Origin: Selaginella moellendorffii
Lineage: Eukaryota > Streptophyta > Lycopodiopsida > Selaginellales > Selaginellaceae
Reading direction: 5' to 3'
NCBI RefSeq assembly: GCF_000143415.4
Contig: NW_003314268.1
Span: 1,472,672 to 1,536,671, forward strand
Length of the DNA stretch: 64,000 nt
Shown in pieces: positions 45,131 through 56,891 of this stretch; within the stretch, counting starts at the first letter, position 1, and each line of letters starts with the position of its first letter. The notes beneath the pieces were generated by a model that worked only from the letters and a program-made list of their open reading frames with translations, had not been told where the DNA came from and did not search any database. Both the position numbers and the translations under genes were made by a program.

Positions 45131-45788
45131 TTACTAAGTTTCTAATGTATTTTATTTCAAGGTGAACAATCCGAATCTGAATCAGAGGAGGCGTGATGGC
45201 ATGTGGCCCTTTGCACTAGTATATCTTAATACCGGTCTGAGAAATAGAATGGCATGTGCCCTCATGCCTTTTACTAAATCACCTTTGAAAGAAATGCAAG
45301 CCTCTATGTCGTAAAAAAAAGGTACTAGAAAAATTCCTTAATAATATGAATGTTATTTAGTTTCATGAAAATACACTAAGGGTCAAATGAGTTAAATGAC
45401 TTCTCCAGACTAGCAATGCCTCTTGCTACACCTTCACAATTAGATTCGTTAGAAAAAGATAACATTGAATAATATCTAAATGTTCTCACCATTAAGTTAT
45501 ATGTCTGGCTAATAGGAATGACGTTCATCTTGGAAAGCTCACCACACGCTCAATGAACAAACAAATAGTGTGTGCGCGCATGCCATCGCTCTTCTTTAGC
45601 TTCAGATTCGGCTTGTTCACCTTGACAATGAGATTTATTATACAACCAGATGGACTCAGTCTGGACACAAAGTCACCGCGCTAGTCACCATGCCCCAGAT
45701 ATGTCTAGCCCCTGGACAAAAAATATATAATTTCACATCATTTTCAAATACTTGAAAATTTGTACCTAGTCCCATTTTACTGAATAAA
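45131..45788. other. Right subterminal noncoding region of the transposon
   Basis: Two decayed palindromes lie at about 45196-45217 (ATGGCATGTGG arm intact) and 45249-45270 (ATGGCATGTGC and CCTCATGCCTT), with a further half-site near 45577. The rest is AT-rich with no gene. Confidence 0.6.
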
Positions 45789-45812
45789 TCCCACTTTAAC
45801 GAAATAGAGCTT
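45789..45812 (-). repeat. Right terminal inverted repeat (24 bp)
   Basis: Exact reverse complement of 34561-34584, followed directly by the TTTT duplication. Confidence 0.9.
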
Positions 45813-47168
45813 TTTTGCTCCTATCCTTGATTGTTGCACCCAGCAACATAGGATCGCTACCTCCATTTTTGAGGTTTCCTTTCAGTTGCATAGCAAACAC
45901 TTTGCTTTTGCCAAGTCTAGAGGGTCTTCACCCCTAGTACATCTCTTTATCATTTCTGGCTGTGGGCTCTATCCACGGCCTAACTTTTGAGACCCTCCTT
46001 TGGATCTCTTATAGAGACTACTTTCCTCGGACTTACTATGCCATAGCAATGACATAGCTCATTTCCCATAGGTGCTCTTCCCACTTGGTCACCTTGACCA
46101 AGCCACACCATTATCAATAGTTCAAATCAACACTTTGAACTAGGAATCATATCCCTTAACCCAAACAAAGACCTTGTCCTTGTTTAGCCATAAGATCACC
46201 TAGTGATCTCATCTTGACCCCTTAATAGGTCTACCAATAGGAACTAGGTCTTCCAAACCCTTCTAAGTTGACTATGACCCCGGGGGCATCCCCCACACTT
46301 GGCGATGCACCCAAGCCAACCCTTCCGGCCAAGGATCCATAGCAACTGAGACTGGGTGTCCCCATCTCATTCACCACGTCCTTGGTGCCCTTTGCACCAA
46401 AGTGTTCAAATTAGATATGCCAAACTTTCACTCTAAGCAATCTAACCGTGCATAACGACTCCGGGGCATCCCCCGCTTGGCGGTGTGCCCAAGCCAATCT
46501 CCTCATTGAGAGTCTATGACCACCGAAATATGAGTGTCCTCATATTCCAAACCATCACCACGCCCTAGTGATTTGGGACTCGAACCCAAGCACTAGAGGG
46601 TCGGGACTCAAACCCAACCTCCGTGTATGCATCTACGGACGGCATCACACCAGATGCCTGGCGTGACTCCCCACGCCGGTGCACCAACATTTACTTAAAG
46701 TGCACTACAGATCACAGCTTAGGAACCTAGTTCCTCCACACTGCCAAGTCCTCTCACTTGACAAGTCTGTGATCATGCATGGACTCCTCCATGCTTGGCC
46801 CCATGGCCCACCCTTTTTGAAGTAATCACCTTCAACTAGGGTATTTGTTCCCCCGACTTGCCAATCTCGCTTGGCAAGTCCTCCGACCACTGTAACATGG
46901 TTCCTGCATAAGCGTGAAAGTCCTTGACCATCGACTTTCGTTCAAAACCCTCTCTTTGAACACTCGAAAACTACTTCCCTAACCTTGATAGCCTTGCCTC
47001 ATGGCAAGCTTCAAGACCACGCTTCTGCTGCGCCACTTTGATTTCGCGCGTTCCATGAACCATTTACACTTGGCCTTTCTAGGTACTAAGCTACCTAGAA
47101 TCATCTTTGGGAACCTTGAAGGAACTCTGTCCCTTAGCTTGCTAAGGCCTCCCTTTTCGCAAGCTTTA
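45813..47168 (-). repeat. Retroelement internal segment X, right part, and flanking noncoding DNA
   Basis: 45813 to about 46690 matches 54407-55215 and follows directly on the segment ending at 34560. It carries the GGGGCATCCCC and GACTCGAACCCAA motifs also seen at 21950-22150. The remainder, to 47168, has no recognised gene. Confidence 0.65.
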
Positions 47169-48300
47169 TGTAAGCCACAAATTTTTCCTTTCCAATTTGC
47201 CAGCTTACCTCGTCTATCCGACCAACACTGCCTTGGCTTGTGTTAAGTTCCCTCACCAAGGTTCTCGCCTATGGTAACAGCTCCTACTTGGTTATACTTG
47301 GTTTCAGCTACTCACTGCACGAGCAACGGAGTGTTAGCCATCCATCTACGGATTCCCAAATCTCTCCCAATCCCCCTCCCCGGGTTAGACTGGACTTAAG
47401 GTTCGGTTACACTTTCCGCAGGCACAAGCAGCCAAGCACACCAAGCCTCCAGGTTCCTAACACCCCTTGGTACAACAAGGCTTGATCATGGGACCCTCTA
47501 AATCCCAAGCCTTGGGTGCAGCACTTGCTTTGGGACGTCGGGGCGAAACACTGTGGCCTAACGGCCCGGTATAGGTACCTCTACCCCACCACTTCCATCC
47601 CGAAGGGAAGGCCCAAGCCCCTAAGAAGGGCGAGGACCAATGAGCCACAAGGTACTCAAGTGGGGCACCACTCCACATGAGCCAGGAGCACCGCAGTCGG
47701 TTTCCCTTTCGGGAGTGGGAGCTGCTCTTGAGCACTTCCCTGGGTGGCCCCTCCGGCACCACCCAAGCCCATGCTCACTCCCACCCAAGGCCCCTCGGCC
47801 CCAGTCTCAACCTCAAGTCAGTTTGGAAGCACCACTGGAGAGTTCCTTCAAGACTGGTTCCTGGACTTCACTATCCCTACTATACTTTTGGAACCCCCTG
47901 CAGCCCCCCCCCTGGGAGACGTACACTTTGGGCTTTCACCCCTTGAGCTGTATTAGTATTTGGACTTAGTCTCAAAGTCGATCTCGGACTCGATCTCAGA
48001 CCCAACTTCGGACTCGGTCTCGGACTCGATTTCAGACTCGATCTCGGACCCGATCTCAGATTCAACTTCGGACTCGACCTCGGACCCGATTTGGATCTCG
48101 GACTCTGTCTCGAACTCGGTCTCGAACTCAATTTCCGATTCGGTCTCAGACTCGATCCCGGACTCTATCTCAGACTCGGTCTCAGAGTCGGTCTTGGACT
48201 CGATCTTCGACTTGGTCCCATCCGATGAACTCTTTGTCATTTCGGTCATGCTTTCGGGGATCCTTTAGCCTTCGACACCTCGAGGAGTCGGTTCCTTACA
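47169..48300 (-). repeat. Type II LTR, copy b
   Basis: Minus strand from TGTAAGGAACC at 48300 to CTTACA at 47169, with the hexamer array at about 47960-48220. It is closely similar to copy c and could be the 3' LTR of the element whose 5' LTR is copy c. Confidence 0.75.
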
Positions 48301-50320
48301 CTTTATAGTTGCCATATAGTCTAACATGGACAATTTCATATTTTAGACTCTCCATGGCATCATAGTTGCTAGCAACAACATCCTCGAGCACCCTCTTGAT
48401 TCTCCACTCCCAACTTGCATAACCACTGTTGGATATGCCCTTCGATTTCTATGGTTCAGTTCCATCCCAATACTACTTGCCTTTTAGCCCCATATGTTTC
48501 CTTTAATTATTCTTCTCTAAACTAGGAGGATAGCTTTGCACATTTTACAATGCTTTAGCAAGTATGCTTAGGGATGAACCTACCCGATAGCCTAGGGAGT
48601 GGTTCCTCAATCTTGGGCATGCTCGCCTTATAATCCCACACACCGGGATTAACGTTGCTGCTTATGGGCCTTTACATGCCCATCACTAGCCTTGCCAAAA
48701 TTCTATTTTTAGCTTTGTCTAATTCGGGTAGATAGTCTTCTCCTGTCTCCACAACCTTGGACATTTGGATAGCACATTCTATCCATCATTCGCTAGGGAT
48801 TTAGTCCTTTGGGCCTTATCTATTGCCCTTGCGACACAAAACACCACCTCCTGGTGTTCTAGAGTGTTTGGGTGTCCCAATGATGGCCTCCTGACAATAA
48901 GCATTCCCGTTTACGACATTAACTTACTATATCGCAACATAAGCAATTTATCCCCCGTAAGGGTATATCTAACTTCCTTATGCCATTAAAAAGTTTTGGG
49001 TAGTTACCTTCTACCCGTTTAACCAATTATCTTGCACCTCTTGCTTAGTTGCCCTATAGTTGTCAAGTCCTACAACTCATTGCTTGGTGCTTCCACACCT
49101 TCATCATTATCTGGGTCACCACACTCCAATCGCATGCCTTCCAGCTTAGGCCATGCCTTTCCCGCTTCCGTTGGGATTCCCTTGGCAAGGGGTTTTTATG
49201 AACCCACCATCATAACCTCAAGGTATCACACCTTGGCACATTTGGTGTCTCCACACCATCGGCCCCACGAGCCTACCCTTATGACACTACTTATTAGTGT
49301 TTAGGTCTTTGCCAAGACCAATATAGTTGTTCCTCATGCTAACCAATATAGTTGTTCCTCATGCTAACTATCCGTTAGCACCGCACCATAGTGCTTGCAC
49401 CCAACTCTGGGCCAAAGTTGCTTTTTTCTGGGAACATTTTTCCCACAACTTTAGTATGGCACATTCAGCCATTAATGACCTACTATTCTCATACTTAGAT
49501 CTTATGATCCTCCCCATACCTCATGGGGCACCATACACCTCAGTCCAAATGCTTCAACCAATCCCTTAGGACCATTCCCTGACTCTGCTTAAGTCATCCG
49601 GCATTTTGGACTTTGTTAATCCAACAACCTGCGAGGTCTCAGTCTTAGAGGTGCCAACTCACTGGAATACAACTTCTTGTATTCATGTCCTACTCACAAG
49701 GACAATCTTTGCAAGTGTTACTCTGACACTTGATGATTTTCTTGGGGCTAACCTTTGCCCCTTAGGACCACTTGTCCATGTGATGAGAATACCAACTCAT
49801 CCTTTAAGTACACCCCCACCTCCTTGGGTTGTTCTAGCATTTATTAGAGGTAGCTCTGGTTACCATTTCAAAGACTTGTGTCCTTTTCTGTATTTGACAT
49901 CCCGCAGTCATTACTTCTGGTCTCACATTCATGAGCACCCACCTCAACTATATGAGGATAATCTTGTGACTCCTTTATTGTTTTGGAGTCTTTATCTTTC
50001 CCGTGATCCTAACTATAGTTTTTTACCACAACTACATTAGCCAGTTTGCAAAGTAAAACGCTCATCTGGATCACATCCTCAACTCTATGAGGAAACCTTT
50101 ATATTGTTCCCAAGATCCCAAAGTCATTCCCTTACTGGCCCTTTTCCATCCACCACATCGTGCGCAAGTTCATGCATGAACTTGAGTGGAGAGCCATGTC
50201 TTTTCGACATGCTACTCCTCGAGGATAGGTCCATATCTAGGACCCTCCGATTCCAATACAAGCGGTGATATACTTGGCCACCAATAAGAGTCGGACTAAG
50301 GAACAGCTTCGATACCAAGT
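48301..50320 (-). mobile_element. Internal region of a non-autonomous or gutted LTR element
   Basis: About 2 kb with no RT, integrase or Gag recognised. Short plus-strand open stretches (for example 49606-50040) show no motif. At its right edge the minus strand reads TGGTATCGAAGCT (50305-50317), a Met-type primer site directly after the type I LTR end. Confidence 0.5.
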
Positions 50321-51919
50321 TGTAAGTGACTAAATTTTCCGTTCTACTTTAGTCATTTAACCACACCTCCGACCACTTGGAGGAGTCTCATTCACAACCT
50401 CCATAAGTCCCATTCAGGACTTGGGGCTTGCTAGCCCCGAGAATGGCATCCATGCCACTCAACCTTTGCACTTGGTCCAAGTGCTCCACGTGTCTAATCC
50501 CATGACCGACACCCCAAGGTACCACCGATATATGAGCCCGTTATGCTAGGCTACGCTCATTCACCTTGGTCACATCGGTGGTCTAACACCACCTGCATTG
50601 CAATCCTGTTTCTCCAAGACTGGGCCATCCGTCCATGAGTGATCATCCCAGATCCACTCCTTAGCATCCTTAGGATGCCCCCAGACATGGGGAATAGCCT
50701 TCCCCAATATCCCATTTCCGGTCCCCACCAAGTCCCTTTCTACTCATGGCCGTGTTTGCCAACACTGCCACTGGATCGAGGCCCACAGGCCCGACCACTA
50801 AGTCCCACGGTCCTCTGGGACTTCCTCGCCACACGACTGTATCCTTGGTCTCTACTCCAGAGGACTACTCCTCTTCCTTTCCACAGTCTGGGACTTTGGG
50901 ACAACATTTCGGAACACTGTGGCCCTACGCGGGCCTCATGGGTACTCTCCCTGCCTTCCGCCTTTAGGTGCTCTAACCATGGGCTTAGAGCGAGGTTCCC
51001 TTGAGCCACACCAGGTATCTAAGTAGGTAGTGCCACCCACACTTGGATTGGGAGCATCGGCCAGTCGATCTCCCGGGGGAACTAGAGCCGGCTCTTGAAC
51101 ACTTCACCAAGTTACCCCGCTTGTCGGTCCATATTCATTCTAGTCTTGGACTTCCCAATGGTCAGTTAATCACCCAACATTGGGTCTGGCCTTCCTGGGC
51201 CAAACTGGCTCCACTGCAGTCCTCCCCCTTACTATACTTTTGGAGCTCACCAAACCCCCCAGGGTCTGGGAGACGAACGCTTTGGGCTTTCACCCTCTCA
51301 GACTCGAACTCGGACTCGGACTCGGACTTGGACTTGGACTCAGACTCAGACTCGGACTCGGACTCGGACTCGGTCTCGGCCTCGGTCTCGGTCTCGGTCC
51401 CGGCCTCGGTCTCAATCTCGGTCCCGGTCTCGGTCTCGGTCTCAGTCTCGGTCCCGGTCTTGGTCTTGACCTCAGACTCCATCTGGGGTCCTTCTCGGAC
51501 TCCATCTCGGATTCCATCTCAGGTCCATCTTAGACTCCATCTCGGACTCCATCTCGATCCATCTTGGACTCCATCTCGGGTCCATCTCGGACTCCACCTC
51601 GGACTCCAACTCGGGTCCATCTCGGACTCCACTTCGGACTCCATCTCGGGTCCACCTTGGACTCCACTCCGGACTCCAACTCGGACTCCATCTCGGACAC
51701 TCCCACGTGTCATGTGTTGGTCCTTTTGGGGTCCCTTTTTGGAGCCTCGCTTCATGCTCGTTCCTTGAGCACTCCGTTGGGAGTTTCACTCCCGCTCTCG
51801 ACTTTTCAAGTTGGAGCCTTTTAGTCCAAATGTGTTACGCTCGTTTGGCTTTTGCTTTGGCCACTACCACGTGGCACTCTTTTGGCTCCACTTTGGGGCT
51901 TAGGGATTTGTGTCTCACA
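50321..51919 (-). repeat. Type I LTR, copy 2 (longest)
   Basis: Minus strand from TGTGAGACAC at 51919 to CTTACA at 50321, 1599 bp, with the hexamer array at about 51300-51700. The right flank is Gag-like sequence of another element, so this copy seems inserted into it. Confidence 0.75.
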
Positions 51920-52246
51920 CCAGCATCCGCAGTCTTTTGCTTTTTCTTCCGCTTCTGGTCACGCTTTAACTTGTATACGAGAGTCTCCAACAAGGCATTG
52001 GTCTGTGCCAATTGTCCTTCTAGAACGTCCAATCAAGCCTTGGACGATCAAACCTCGCCACCAGATTCCTGCTTGGAAGTTTCCTCACTGGAGTCCTCCT
52101 CATGCAAAGATTCCTCATCCATAACCTCTTGTTCGAACGGAGGCTCTAACTCTGGCGGAGGTTTTGTCTCCGCCTTGGTTCGTTTCCACCCTACCTTTGC
52201 CATCTCCCAGCAATCCGCCTCTATCCTTCACTAGAACTAAGGAAAA
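51920..52246 (-). pseudogene. Gag N-terminal remnant next to type II LTR copy c
   Basis: The minus strand begins near 52204 with AKVGWKRTKAETKP and an acidic stretch. After stops it reads a coiled-coil-like segment (LEGQLAQTNALLETLVYKLK) and a Lys-rich tract (RDQKRKKKQK). It directly follows the primer-binding site and breaks off at the type I LTR. Confidence 0.55.
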
Positions 52247-52259
52247 GGCTCCGATACCA
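52247..52259 (-). promoter_or_regulatory. Primer-binding site of the type II element
   Basis: The minus strand reads TGGTATCGGAGCC three bases inside the LTR end TTACA. It is close to the initiator-Met primer site of the TRIM (TGGTATCAGAGC). Confidence 0.7.
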
Positions 52260-52262
52260 AAT

Positions 52263-53383
52263 TGTAATCCACAAATTTTTCCTTCTTAATTTGCCAACTT
52301 ACCTTGTCTATCCGACCAACACTGCCTTGGCTTTTGCTAAATTCCCCCGCCAAGGTTCCCACCTATTGTACCAACTCCTACTTGGTCCTACTTGATTTCA
52401 GCTACTCATTACACGAGTAATGGAGTGTTAGCCATCCATCCATGGATTCCCAAATCTCTCCCAATCCCCCTCCCTGGGTTAGAATGGACTTAAGGTTTGG
52501 CTACACTCCCTACAGGCACAAGTAGCCAAGCACACCAAGCCTCCAAGTTCTTAACATCCCTTGGTATAACAAGATTTGATCATGGGACCCTCTAAATCCC
52601 AAGCCTTGGGTGCAACACTTGTTTCGGGATGCCGGGGTGAAACACCATGGCCTAATGGCCCAGTATGGGTACCTCTACCCCCTAACTTCTATCTCGAAGG
52701 GAAGGGCGAGGACCAATGAGCCACAAAGTACTCAAGTGGGGCACCACTCCACATGAGTCGGGAGCACCACAGTCGGTTTCCCTTTCGGGAGTGGGAGCTG
52801 CTCTTGAGCACTTCCTTGGGTGGCCCCTTCGGCACCACCCAAGTCCATGCTCACTCCCACCCAAGGACCCTCGGCCCTAGTCTCAACCTCAAGTCAATTT
52901 AGAAGCACCACTGAAGAGTTCCTTCAAGACTGGTTCCTGGAGCTCACTATCCCTACTATACTTTTGGAACCCCCTGCACCAACCCCCCCTCCCCCTGGGA
53001 GACACACGCTTTGGGCTTTCACCCCTTGACCCGTATTAGTACTTAGACTCAGTCTCAGACAAGATCTCAGACTCGATCTCGGACCCGACTTCGGACTCAG
53101 TCTCGAACTCGATCTCGGACCCGATCTCGGACTCAACTTCGGACTCGACCTCGGACTTGGTCTCAGACCCGATTCGGATCTTGGACTCTGTCTCGAACTC
53201 GGTCTCGAACTTGGTCTCTATTTCGGCCTCGGACTTGATCCCGGACTCTATCTCGAACTCAGTCTCAAAGTTAGTCTTAGACTCGATCTTTGACTCGGTC
53301 CCATCCGATGAACTCTTTGTCATTTCGGTCATGCTTTCGGGGATCCTTTAGCCTACAACACCTCAAGGAGTTGGTTCCTTACA
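52263..53383 (-). repeat. Type II LTR, copy c (a 5' LTR)
   Basis: Minus strand from TGTAAGGAACC at 53383 to ATTACA at 52263. The primer site on its left shows it is a 5' LTR. A partial second type II copy (53384 to about 53530) abuts its right end. Confidence 0.8.
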
Positions 53384-53530
53384 TCAATCTCAGACTCAGT
53401 CTCAAACTTGGTCTTAGAATCAGTATCGGACTCAATCTTAGACTCGGTTTCATCCGATGAACTCTTTATCATTTTGGTCGTGCTTTCGGGATTCTTTAGC
53501 TTTCGACACCTCGGGGAGTTGGTTCCTTAC

Positions 53531-55220
53531 AACTTATTCCTCGACCACTTTATTCGAGTTCTACTTTTGCTCTTGACTTTCCAAGTCAGAACTTTTAGTC
53601 CAAACATCTTAGGCTTATTAGACTTCCATTTTGACCATTACCATATGGCACCCTTTCTACTCCACTTTGGGGTTTAGGGGTTTTTATCTCACAACTCCAC
53701 CACTTATAGATGAAGTTTAATGTCCTCATTGAACGATAAACCATTTTATAAAGTTACCCCATCATAGATTACTATGTTCATCTTTGGCACCAAGCTAATA
53801 TTTGTCAATAGTTCAACACCGAAGGCTCACCATGCTTTGCCATCCTGTAAAGAGCATAATCTTTTCACCTTAGAGACTCATTCGACCACTTATAGTGGTT
53901 CTCTCCCTTTATTGGTTTAGTTCTTATTAAACCTGTTAAAAACATCTTTATCTTAATCCCACTACTCATTCCCGAGTAGTCTCACCTTCTATCAACATAA
54001 CTATTGCACTTTGGAACTTTTAATTTTAACTTCTCAATGTCGATTCCCTAAGTATCTCCGACACTTTGTATTACACCTATTTTGTAAGCTCTACTTCCCC
54101 ATTTTAGGAAGCTCTTTACTTGAGGGTACCATCATCCTCTCTTCTATTTTGTGCTACATTTGGCACTAAGTTCCACTTCTTTATAATTTACACTAGGGCT
54201 ATCTATAACTTTATTATTTGGCTATTTTACTGCTCCATCTCTTGGAGCTTTCACCTTTGCCACTTTGGAGTGTTAGGGAAATCCATCATTGGAAATTTAT
54301 TTCCTTTTGCACAATTTGTTGGCATCCACCATTTAGTGGTTCCTCGCTTAATTTGCCATTTGGATTCCTTCCAATAACTTCCAAAGCCCATTCTCAGCCA
54401 TTAGTCTTTTGCTCCTATCCTTTGATTGTTGCACTAAATAATATAGAATCACTACCTCCATCCTTGAGGTATCCATTTAGTTCTATAGTAAAGGCTTTGC
54501 TTTGCCAAATCTAAAAAGTGTTCATCCCTAGTAGATCTTTTTAATATTTTCTATTGTGGGCTCTCTCTATAGCCTAACTTTGTGACCCTTCCATAGGTCT
54601 TTTCTAGAGACTACTTTCTTGAATCCACTATACCATCACATTGATATAGCTTATTTCCCTTAGGTGTCTTTTTCACTTGGTCACCTCGGCCAAATCACAC
54701 CATTACCAATAGTTCAAATGAACACTTTGAATTAGGAACTTTATTCTTTAATCTAGCAAGGACTTTATTCTTGTTTATCCATAGGATCACTTAGTGATCT
54801 CACATTCATACCTTCATAGGTTTGTCAATAGGTATTAGGTCTTCCAAACCTTTAAGTTATTGACTATAACCCTAAGAGCATCCCTCACATTTAGCGATGT
54901 GCCCTTCCAACCAAGGGTTCATAGCAATTTAGACTGGATGTCCCTCAAGTGGCACGTCCTTGGTGCCACTTGCACCAAAGGGTTCAAGTTAGATATGTCG
55001 AACTTTCACTCTAAGCAATTTAACTGTGCATCACGACTCTGGGGCATCCCCTGCTTGGCGGTGTGCCTAGGCTAGTCTCCTTACATAATCACCAAAAAAT
55101 GAGTGTCCTCATATTCCAAACCATCACCACGCCCTAATGAGTTGGGATTCGAACCCAAGCACTAGAGGGTTGGGATTTAAACCCAAACTCTATATATGCA
55201 TCTACGGAGAGCATCACCTA
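53531..55220 (-). repeat. Type I LTR end plus retroelement segment X (contains the empty target site)
   Basis: 53531-53691 matches the right end of the type I LTR. The following ~1.5 kb matches 33840-34560 joined to 45813-46690. The uninterrupted TTAGTCTTTTGCTCC at 54401-54415 corresponds to the transposon's insertion point. Confidence 0.8.
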
Positions 55221-56056
55221 GTTAAGTGGCTAAAGTAAAATGAAAAATTTAGTTACTTACACCTACCATTTGGAGGAGTCTCACTCATAAACTCCATAAA
55301 TCTTATTCCTGACTTGGGGACATGCTAGCTTTGTGAATGGCATCTATACCACTCAACCTTTAGACCTGGTCCAAGTGCTCCATGTGTCTGATCCTATGAC
55401 TGATACCTAAAGGTACCATCAACATATCAACCCATTATGCTAAAGCCATGCCCATTCACCTTTGTCACATCAGTAGTCCAAAACCATTTACATCATAAAC
55501 CCATCTCTTAAAGACTAGGCCATCTGCGCATAAGTGGTGATCTCTTGACCACACTTTAGCACTTTTAAGATGCCTAAAGATATAGGGAACACCCTTCCCC
55601 AATGTCCCTTCTTCCATCCCCACCAAGCCCTTCGTTATCCATGGCTGTGCTCACCAACACCACCACTGGGTCAAAGCCCAAAAGCCCGACCACTAAATCC
55701 TACTGTCCTCTGGGACTTCCATACTATATAACTGTATTCTTGGTCACTACACTAGAAGACTACTCTTCTTTCTTTCCATATTCTGGGATTTTGGGACAAC
55801 ATTTCAAAACACTATAGCCCTTCGCAAGCCTTATGGGTACTCTCCCCACCTTTCACCTTTAGGTGCCCTAAATATGTGGCTAGAGCAAAGTTTCAATAAG
55901 CCATATTAAGTATCTAAGTAGGTAATGCCACCCACATTTGGATTGAGAGTATCGATCATTTGATCTTATGTCCCTTGTTAAAGACTCATTCATAAATTAC
56001 TTCGTACTCATTCCTCAAGTACTTTGTTTGAGTTTCACTCCCATTCTGACTTCCAA
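55221..56056 (-). repeat. Type I LTR, diverged copy cut by the gap
   Basis: It aligns with 50350-51120 in the same orientation but is more diverged. The first 41 bp (55221-55261) match the LTR end in the opposite direction, so there is an inversion junction at about 55261. Confidence 0.65.
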
Positions 56057-56156
56057 NNNNNNNNNNNNNNNNNNNNNNNNNNNNNNNNNNNNNNNNNNNN
56101 NNNNNNNNNNNNNNNNNNNNNNNNNNNNNNNNNNNNNNNNNNNNNNNNNNNNNNNN
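56057..56156. other. Assembly gap (100 N)
   Basis: Exactly 100 unknown bases, usually a placeholder of unknown true length. Confidence 0.98.
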
Positions 56157-56891
56157 GGTTTAGGTTTGTCTCACAATATTGAGATTGACATCTGGCAAGT
56201 CCAATTTGTTTCCAATTGAGCTCAATTATTATTTATGAATCTTTGGAGTAAAATTTTTCTTTCACACCTTAGTGGTGGAAAGTGGGGAAAGTACCTATGA
56301 AGCTTGTATTGGGCTATGATGTTTTCAAATGTTATCCCAAAGTCCTTAACTATGGAAAAAAAAAGAGGAGTAATCCTCTTTAAAGGTATAATTACATAGT
56401 GAAGAAGTCTTAAAGGTTAATAGGATTTAGTGGACAAACAAACTTTTGGGCCTTGATCCAGTGGTGGTATTAACAAACATTACCATGATTAGAGGATTTA
56501 GTAGGGATCAATAAAGGGATATTGGGGATGGTATTCCCAACATCCTAGGGCATCTTAAAGATGGTAAGGAGTGATCATAAAATTACCACTCATAAAAAAT
56601 AGTACAAGTGGCTTTCGACTCTTAATAAGATAGTGAGAATAAACATGGCCTAATAAAACAGTGAGAATGATCATGGCCTTAGTGCAAGAGGCTTTGGGTG
56701 TTGGAGGTAGGATTCAAATACATAGAGTATTTGGATTAAATGTGAAGTCAATATGGTTTTGAAGCCTTTAAGGTATTAATAAATACCTCGAATTGGGATA
56801 AAGACCTATAAAAGTTGTAAGTGAGATTCTTTTAAATGGTTAAAGGTGTGGTTAAAAAATTAAAGTAGAATGGAAAATTTAGTCACTTACA
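56157..56891 (+). repeat. Type I LTR, opposite orientation, after the gap
   Basis: It reads as the reverse complement of the type I LTRs (GGGATATTGGGGATGG at about 56516, then ATTTAGTCACTTACA at 56877-56891). It therefore faces the copy left of the gap. Confidence 0.75.

Larger units (their letters stand above)
34561..45812. mobile_element. 11.25-kb DNA transposon with 24-bp TIRs and internal palindromes
   Basis: The ends are perfect 24-bp inverted repeats (AAGCTCTATTTCGTTA then AAGTGGGA, and its reverse complement). They are flanked by a TTTT duplication, and an unoccupied paralogous target exists at 54407-54410. Two genes diverge from a central region at about 40.6-43.1 kb: a leftward multi-exon gene ending in an HAD phosphatase domain and a rightward transposase-like gene. 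About sixteen copies of a 22-bp near-palindrome lie inside, several in introns. No LTR, RT or integrase is present. In-frame stops and an apparent deletion suggest a decaying copy. TIR sequence and TSD match no superfamily I can name with confidence. Confidence 0.88.

Noticed and set aside
36024-45270. CRISPR-like array from the regularly recurring 22-bp palindromes
   Set aside because: The genome is eukaryotic, spacing is irregular (about 38 bp to over 2 kb), copies are diverged, and they lie in introns and exons.
48765-50040. Plus-strand open stretches in the 48.7-50.0 kb internal region
   Set aside because: They are antisense to the retroelement orientation, have no motifs, and are not longer than expected in C-rich DNA.
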